Positions 54,384 to 59,511 of a stretch of 59,511 bases of DNA are shown piece after piece. Each line of letters opens with the position of its first letter. The first letter of the stretch is position 1. This stretch comes from Flavobacteriales bacterium (GTDB taxonomy: Bacteria; Bacteroidota; Bacteroidia; Flavobacteriales_D; Sanyastnellaceae), in the NCBI GenBank assembly GCA_015665315.1, contig JADFAK010000142.1, positions 1 through 59,511 on the forward strand, read 5' to 3'. The position numbers and the translations under genes were made by a program. The notes below the pieces were generated by a model. That model was not told the DNA's origin. It ran no database searches and worked only from the letters and a program-made list of their open reading frames with translations.

Positions 54384-54870
54384 TCTGTTTGTAATCAGGC
54401 CGTTTTTATTTGGTGAATGTGAAATTTACACATTTTGGTGGTAGATATGAACGAGTTATCAGACCTAATTTTTGATGATGTTCAACGTTTTGACTTTCTT
54501 CTTAACACAATGTGTATAACGTGAAAATTTAAAACTATTTCGTTTGGGACGGTTAATAAAGTTGCAATATGTTGTTGGTGCTTTACCCATAATTCCATCT
54601 TGGAAAATTAGCTAAGTCCGTTTTTCCGTCTAATGATCTATTTTCCGATCAACACCAAATTTTCTTATGAGTTGCTTTCCAACACGCTTTTGAGCGTTTA
54701 CGGTATAACTTGTTCAAAACATCGCAAGCTATGAGAGTGTTGTTGTAATGTATTGAATATCAATTAGATAAATTTGTTTATTGTGTGTTACAGCTTCTTC
54801 TTTTCTGGATTTATAGTTTCTACCACTTACACGTGTCTTTTCCCTACCATACAATTGGACGATCATAAAC
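54384..54870. other. Intergenic region between the divergent MORN operon and rpiB
   Basis: About 490 nt without a coding-like frame. AATGTG (54416-54421) and CACATT (54429-54434) form a 6-nt inverted repeat with a 7-nt loop 33 nt from the MORN start, a possible operator for that operon. No exact minus-strand TAnnTTTG was found. The sequence is AT-rich and otherwise featureless to me. Confidence 0.45.
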
Positions 54871-54901
54871 TTTGTATTCATGCTATATTTGCCACACATT
54901 C
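54871..54901 (+). promoter_or_regulatory. Complete Bacteroidota promoter (-33 and -7) of rpiB
   Basis: TTTG (54871-54874), a 19-nt spacer and TATATTTG (54894-54901) match the Bacteroidota consensus TTTG-N19-TAnnTTTG at both boxes and spacing. The rpiB ATG is 13 nt further on. This is the best promoter in the window. Confidence 0.75.
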
Positions 54902-54914
54902 TTAAAAAGGAAAG

Positions 54915-55346
54915 ATGAAACTGGCAATTGGATCTGATCATGCGGGCTACGCTCTCAAAGAAGTGATCAAAGAGTATTTAGCACAAAGAAAAGACGAAGT
55001 AAAGGATTTTGGCACGTATTCAGAAGAAAGTACCGATTATCCTGATTATGCTCATCCTGTGGCCAACGCTGTAGAATCAGGAGAGTGTGAGCTGGGTATC
55101 TTAATCTGCGGTTCAGCCAACGGTGTCTGTATGACGGCCAACAAACATGAAGGAATTCGTGCAGGTCTTTCGTGGACACCAGAAATTGCAGAATTGGCTA
55201 GACTCCACAATGATGCCAACGTGGTATGTATACCGGCACGCTATGTAACCAATCAAGTTGGAATAGATATTGTTTCCACGTTTATTACAGCTTCATTCGA
55301 GGGTGGCAGACATCAAAAGAGAGTTGATAAAATTGCTTGTTCCTAA
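54915..55346 (+). CDS. rpiB: Ribose-5-phosphate isomerase B
   Basis: A 143-residue RpiB/LacAB family isomerase that interconverts ribose 5-phosphate and ribulose 5-phosphate in the pentose phosphate pathway. Marks are the N-terminal MKLAIGSDHAGYALKE, DYPDYAHPVA, the active-site cysteine region LGILICGSANGVCMTANKHEGIRA and the catalytic-site histidine in LARLHNDANVVCIPARY. AGGAAAG lies before the ATG. It is followed 27 nt later by the M28 peptidase gene in the same direction, probably on one transcript. Confidence 0.95.
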   Translation: MKLAIGSDHAGYALKEVIKEYLAQRKDEVKDFGTYSEESTDYPDYAHPVANAVESGECELGILICGSANGVCMTANKHEGIRAGLSWTPEIAELARLHNDANVVCIPARYVTNQVGIDIVSTFITASFEGGRHQKRVDKIACS

Positions 55347-55373
55347 CAGTACAGAATCCGAAAATACATTTCC

Positions 55374-56963
55374 ATGAAAATTAGATTAGTTCTTTTGATG
55401 TTGGGTCTTTCCGTTGCATCGTTTGCACAACAAGATTCCATCGCCCTAAAATATGCTGCCTCAATCACAGCGGCTGATTTGAAAGCACATTTAGAAATTT
55501 TAGCGAGTGATGAATATGAAGGTAGGGAAACAGGTTTTCCGGGTCAAAAAAAAGCCGCTGCCTACATCAGTGATTACTTCAAGTCATTGGGAATTGAACC
55601 CTGCAACGAAGGTTCGTACTTTCAAGAGTTTCCTCTAAAACAAGTGAATGGGCTTAGCTCAACTGCAACGATAAATGGAACAGAATGGAAGTTCATGGAT
55701 GATTTTTTCTTTTTTCCAGGATTTCAAAATTCAGTAGTAAAAGGAAGTAAGCTTGTGTTTGCCGGTTATGGAATTGAAAGCGACACATTTTCTGATTATT
55801 CTAGCCTATCGGCAAATGACTGTAAGGGTAATATTGTTCTTGTCATGGAAGGAGAACCAACAGATAGTAAAGGAATATCTCATATTTCGGGGTCAGAAAA
55901 CATGTCGGATTGGGCAGAAGATTGGAGGTTAAAAAGAAAGGTTGCTCAAGATCGAGGTGCTAGCGCCATTGTTGTGGTTAAAAGTGACTTTGAATCCTAT
56001 GTGAAGCGAGTAAAATATTTCCTCGAAAACCCAGGGATGAGACTCGACTATGACAAGAAACGTGGAGACGATGTAATTCCTACATTCTTTGTCAGCGAGG
56101 AAATGGCAAATACCATGTTGCTTTCAGGAAAGTGTTCAGTAGATAAAGCAAAGAAGAAGATCAATAAGAAGAACAAACCTTTGAGTGAGGTTCATGATTG
56201 CAGTGTCGTCTTCCATATAACAAGGGATCAGCAAAACTTCACCGCAGAGAATGTGTTGGCGTTTATTCCTGGTTCCGACTCTATCTTACGCGATGAGCTT
56301 GTAGTGATCACAGCGCACTACGATCACGTGGGTATGAAAGATGGTGTTGTGTATAATGGTGCAGATGACGATGGTTCTGGAACTGTAACTGCTTTGGAGC
56401 TAGCCCAAGCATTTAAATTGGCTGCTGACGAAGGAAATGGTCCTAGACGAAGTATTTTGGTAATGACTGTTTCTGGAGAGGAAAAAGGATTATTAGGTTC
56501 GGAATGGTATTCAGAGTATCCTATTTTCCCTTTGGAGAATACGGTGTGTGATTTGAATATTGACATGATTGGTAGAATGGATAAAGAGCATGAAGGAAAT
56601 GATCGGTACGTTTACTTGATTGGTTCTGACAAACTCAGTACGGAGCTTCATTCAATTTCAGAAAAGTGCAATAATACATACACAAATTTAGCCCTAGACT
56701 ATACGTACAACAGTCCGGATGATCCCAACAGATTCTATTATCGATCGGATCATTACAACTTTGCGAAGCATGGAATTCCAGTTATCTTTTATTTCAGTGG
56801 TGTCCATGATGATTACCACCAACCGGGGGACGACGTAGAAAAGATTCTTTTTGATAAAACAGCAGAGATTGGTAAGCTGGTTTTCTATACCGCCTGGGAA
56901 GTTGCGAATAGGGATGCGAAGTTAGTTGTAGACGTAGAGAATGAATTCAAGTCTGTAGATTGA
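55374..56963 (+). CDS. M28 family zinc peptidase with PA domain
   Basis: A 529-residue exported aminopeptidase-type enzyme. The signal peptide MKIRLVLLMLGLSVASFAQ is cut before QDSIAL. A PA-type insert lies at about 110-250. The catalytic domain shows all five metal ligands of the family: AHYDHVGM near residue 313, ADDDGSGTVTALELAQAF, SGEEKGLLGSEWYSEYP, NIDMIGRMD and VHDDYHQPGDD. It is probably periplasmic or secreted and active on N-terminal peptides. The stop codon is 4 nt from the stop of the convergent lipoprotein gene. Confidence 0.94.
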   Translation: MKIRLVLLMLGLSVASFAQQDSIALKYAASITAADLKAHLEILASDEYEGRETGFPGQKKAAAYISDYFKSLGIEPCNEGSYFQEFPLKQVNGLSSTATINGTEWKFMDDFFFFPGFQNSVVKGSKLVFAGYGIESDTFSDYSSLSANDCKGNIVLVMEGEPTDSKGISHISGSENMSDWAEDWRLKRKVAQDRGASAIVVVKSDFESYVKRVKYFLENPGMRLDYDKKRGDDVIPTFFVSEEMANTMLLSGKCSVDKAKKKINKKNKPLSEVHDCSVVFHITRDQQNFTAENVLAFIPGSDSILRDELVVITAHYDHVGMKDGVVYNGADDDGSGTVTALELAQAFKLAADEGNGPRRSILVMTVSGEEKGLLGSEWYSEYPIFPLENTVCDLNIDMIGRMDKEHEGNDRYVYLIGSDKLSTELHSISEKCNNTYTNLALDYTYNSPDDPNRFYYRSDHYNFAKHGIPVIFYFSGVHDDYHQPGDDVEKILFDKTAEIGKLVFYTAWEVANRDAKLVVDVENEFKSVD

Positions 56964-56967
56964 GGAT

Positions 56968-58191
56968 TTACTCATCCAATAATTGTTCTAAGAAGATTCG
57001 CGTTTCGCGGGTATAGCTTTCGTAATAGACGCCAGTGCCCGGACCATAAAATCCAGTGTGAATTTTTCTCACTTTACCCTTTTTATCTAGGTAGATACTG
57101 GTGGGAAATGATATAATTTTATTCAACATCGGAAATTTTTCTGAGGCCACTGTTTTACTCGCCTTTCCTCCGATGTAGGCCGGATACTGAATCCCGATTT
57201 CTTCAAATTGATTTTGAACTGCTGCTACGTTTTTAGCAAAGTCATTCGTGCGCTCAAATGCGATTGGAATAATATTTAGTCCTCGATCGTGATAGTCTGC
57301 ATAAAGCTCTTTGTAAAAAAGATGCTCGTCGTAACAATTCGGACACCATGATCCAAAAATCTGAATGATGGTAACTTGATTCTCTAGTTGCTCTGCGTCT
57401 AGAGTGCTAATTTCTCCATTGAAGTCGACCAGCTCAGTGGTAATCGTGCTATATCCGGGTAAGAGATAGGTCAGTGAATCAGGATCTGCTAATTCAAACG
57501 TGTCGTTTTTTACGCCTATCCATGGCTCACTCCAATGTTTGCCCGATAAGAAGACCCCATTCACTATACTGTCATTTTTAAATTCACCGGTAAATCCAAA
57601 CAAATGGGACCCATCAAAACAAGTAAGATTGAATGAGGAAGGTGTTGCTACGCCTTGTAGATAGCGATAGTCTCCTGTTTCCGTTAAAAATGTACCATGA
57701 ATTTCACCGTCGATCACGTGAAACAATCCCAAAGCCTTGTATTCATCGTCGGTGTTAGGGCTGAACCAAACTTCGTATTTCAACTCATCGCCATTTGGCT
57801 GTTGTATTGGAGTAGCTTTACCAATAAATGATGCGTCAAATGGAATAGAATAGTCTTCTCGAAGATAATTGTACCAATGACCAGTAATGTTCGTGGGTGA
57901 GTTGATCAGACCAATAAATTCACTATCGAATCGAGGCATTTTTATACGAATGCTATCCCCTTCTATTCGTACATCTTTTACCTCAATTTGCTCTTCGCTA
58001 TTGATAATTGTGAGGGTAAGAGTACTATCAATATTAAACCGAAGAGGAATAAAAGTGTCGTTGGTGGTCATTGTCATACGCCAAGATCCAGTTGATAATG
58101 GTAATGACTTACTTTCTTTTTCTACGATGTCGCTGGTGCAGGACGCAAATGAAAGGGCAATGATCAATAAAGGGATAGTCAGTCTAAGCAT
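56968..58191 (-). CDS. TlpA-like thioredoxin-fold lipoprotein
   Basis: A 407-residue periplasmic lipoprotein. The signal peptide MLRLTIPLLIIALSFASC ends with the lipid-anchored C18. The first 240 residues are a beta-rich domain without a clear family. A TlpA/AhpC-type thioredoxin domain covers about 255-400 with the redox motif in FGSWCPNCYDEH near residues 280-290 and the cis-Pro region in FPTSIYLDKKGKV. Such proteins keep cysteines reduced in the periplasm, for example for cytochrome assembly, but no such genes are adjacent. The CPNC motif differs from the commonest CPPC and resembles other TlpA-like proteins of Bacteroidota. Confidence 0.88.
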   Translation of the reverse strand: MLRLTIPLLIIALSFASCTSDIVEKESKSLPLSTGSWRMTMTTNDTFIPLRFNIDSTLTLTIINSEEQIEVKDVRIEGDSIRIKMPRFDSEFIGLINSPTNITGHWYNYLREDYSIPFDASFIGKATPIQQPNGDELKYEVWFSPNTDDEYKALGLFHVIDGEIHGTFLTETGDYRYLQGVATPSSFNLTCFDGSHLFGFTGEFKNDSIVNGVFLSGKHWSEPWIGVKNDTFELADPDSLTYLLPGYSTITTELVDFNGEISTLDAEQLENQVTIIQIFGSWCPNCYDEHLFYKELYADYHDRGLNIIPIAFERTNDFAKNVAAVQNQFEEIGIQYPAYIGGKASKTVASEKFPMLNKIISFPTSIYLDKKGKVRKIHTGFYGPGTGVYYESYTRETRIFLEQLLDE

Positions 58192-58280
58192 TAAAGGTCT
58201 TTAGTTAAGAGCACTGCAAGATGGTAGAAATGTTTAGACGCATTGAGCTAACAATGACATATTGTTGTAATGCAAAACAA

Positions 58281-58307
58281 AAAAGGGCACGAATTTCGTG
58301 CCCTTTT
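58281..58307 (-). terminator. Rho-independent terminator after the aldehyde dehydrogenase gene
   Basis: AAAAGGGCACGAA (58281-58293) and TTCGTGCCCTTTT (58295-58307) form a long stem around GAATTTC, with six T following on the minus strand. It is symmetric and could also act on the plus strand. Confidence 0.88.
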
Positions 58308-58327
58308 GAAGTTTGTCAATCCGTGGT

Positions 58328-59511
58328 TTACAAATCGAACTTAATACCCTGTGCAAGAGGTAAAGTATCGCTGTAATTCAAGGTGTTTGTTTGGCGTCGC
58401 ATATACGCTTTCCACGCGTCAGATCCAGACTCTCGTCCACCACCGGTTTCTTTTTCACCACCGAAAGCACCGCCAATTTCAGCACCGCTTGTTCCAATGT
58501 TCACATTGGCAATTCCACAATCGCTTCCAGAACAGCTGAGGAACTTTTCTGCTTCTCGCATATTGGTTGTCATAATGGCCGAAGATAAACCTTGCTTAAC
58601 GCCATTTTGCATTTCGATTGCTTCATCCAGATCGGTGTACTTGATCAAATAGAGTATGGGAGCAAATGTTTCACTCTGAACGATTTCGTAGGTGTTTTTA
58701 ACCTCAGCGATGCATGGTTTAACATAGCAGCCGCTTTCGTATCCTTCGCCGTTTAGCACTCCTCCTTCAACGATGAAGTTTCCTCCTTCAGCTTTCACTG
58801 AATCAATAGCTTCTAAGTAGGTGTTAACCGAGTCTTTGTCGATAAGCGGTCCCACGTGGTTCTGTTGGTCCAGAGGATTTCCAATGCGAATTTGGCTATA
58901 AGCGGTAACCAATTGTTCTTTCAATTGATCGTAAACACTTTCATGTACGATTAATCTTCGGGTTGATGTGCAACGTTGACCGGCTGTTCCAACAGCTCCG
59001 AAAACAGCTCCTATGATCGTCATTTTCAAATCGGCGTTTGGTGTAACTATGATTGCATTGTTACCGCCTAATTCAAGAAGTGATTTACCAAATCTTTCTG
59101 CTACAGTGGCACCTACAATTCGTCCCATTCGCGTAGATCCTGTTGCCGAGATTAGGGCGACATCATGGTCCTTGGTCATATACTCTCCTACTTGGTAGTC
59201 ACCGTTAATGATGCATGAAATACCTTCTGGGAGATTGTTTTCAGCGAGGACAGACTGAAATATATTTTGGCAAGCTACCGAACATAGGGGGGCTTTTTCT
59301 GAAGCCTTCCAAATACATACGTTTCCACTTACCCATGCAAGTGCAGTGTTCCAGCACCAAACGGCTACTGGAAAGTTGAAAGCGGAGATAATACCAACTA
59401 CCCCAAGAGGATGCCATTGCTCATACATCCTGTGTCCTGGACGTTCGCTGTGCATGGTCAGACCGTACAATTGACGACTAAGCCCAACTGCGAAATCACA
59501 GATATCAATCA
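58328..59511 (-). CDS. Aldehyde dehydrogenase, ALDH7 (antiquitin/AmaB) type, 5' end cut by window
   Basis: The C-terminal 394 residues of an NAD-dependent aldehyde dehydrogenase. The frame stays open to the window edge, so the start lies outside. The sequence RQLYGLTMHSERPGHRM, followed by EQWHPLGVVGIISAFNFPVAVWCWN, is the ALDH7 signature; these enzymes oxidise alpha-aminoadipic semialdehyde in lysine catabolism or related aldehydes. The catalytic glutamate is in LLELGGNNAII and the nucleophilic cysteine in GTAGQRCTSTRRL. The C-terminus (GGGRESGSDAWKAYMRRQTNTLNYS) is complete. Assignment to lysine breakdown is from the family, not from neighbours. Confidence 0.93.
   Translation of the reverse strand, partial: IDICDFAVGLSRQLYGLTMHSERPGHRMYEQWHPLGVVGIISAFNFPVAVWCWNTALAWVSGNVCIWKASEKAPLCSVACQNIFQSVLAENNLPEGISCIINGDYQVGEYMTKDHDVALISATGSTRMGRIVGATVAERFGKSLLELGGNNAIIVTPNADLKMTIIGAVFGAVGTAGQRCTSTRRLIVHESVYDQLKEQLVTAYSQIRIGNPLDQQNHVGPLIDKDSVNTYLEAIDSVKAEGGNFIVEGGVLNGEGYESGCYVKPCIAEVKNTYEIVQSETFAPILYLIKYTDLDEAIEMQNGVKQGLSSAIMTTNMREAEKFLSCSGSDCGIANVNIGTSGAEIGGAFGGEKETGGGRESGSDAWKAYMRRQTNTLNYSDTLPLAQGIKFDL

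Noticed and set aside
54384-54870. LytTR binding sites upstream of the MORN operon
   Set aside because: No convincing pair of LytTR-type direct repeats was found; only a 6-nt inverted repeat is present.

Overview
The window comes from a gliding-type Bacteroidota, most likely a marine flavobacterium of the Cryomorphaceae/Schleiferiaceae kind. This rests on three type IX secretion (T9SS) cargo proteins with CHU_C-type C-terminal domains, two PorP/SprF outer-membrane proteins, SprE/PorW, a SusC-like receptor, a split ATP synthase operon lacking beta and epsilon, and promoters of the Bacteroidota type (TAnnTTTG at -7). Several starts are GTG or TTG. No phage, insertion sequence or CRISPR array was seen.

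Layout. 1-5352: 3' part of an ECF sigma factor, an overlapping membrane anti-sigma-like protein with a PKD-like ectodomain, then a 1204-residue nidogen-like T9SS cargo protein. 5450-8615: radA, convergent with rsmI and an acidic repeat protein. 8616-10211: an accessory stretch with an inverted/direct repeat cluster, an orphan membrane protein and a YjbR-family protein. 10218-20860 (minus): an adhesin locus ordered small CHU_C protein, SprF, giant SprB-like adhesin with 26 repeats, SprF. 21059-26247: biotin carrier protein, then M1 aminopeptidase-hemW-cyclase. 26241-28147: accessory genes among related hairpins. 28121-29614: NtrY-like kinase. 29694-39634 (minus): M23 peptidase, sprE, bactofilin, atpZ-like, membrane protein, atpB-E-F-H-A-G. 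39891-40812: a hairpin, a small cysteine-rich surface protein and tRNA-Asn.

40932-44516 holds a PfkB kinase facing an 885-residue protein that joins a YrdC/Sua5 domain, a CitE-like lyase and a double-hotdog MaoC hydratase in one chain. This is the strongest candidate for something undescribed. 44851-48412: quinone oxidoreductase and TonB-dependent receptor, divergent. 48424-54383 (minus): an operon of a MORN-repeat exported protein, an eight-PAS cytoplasmic histidine kinase and a LytTR response regulator. 54915-59511: rpiB, M28 peptidase, TlpA-like lipoprotein and a truncated ALDH7-type aldehyde dehydrogenase.

How it fits together: SprE belongs to the T9SS machinery, SprF-type proteins serve CHU_C cargo, and the giant adhesin is the likely motility or attachment filament. 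The ATP synthase and SprE sit in one gene cluster. The MORN/PAS/LytTR operon looks like a self-contained signalling unit with an envelope partner.
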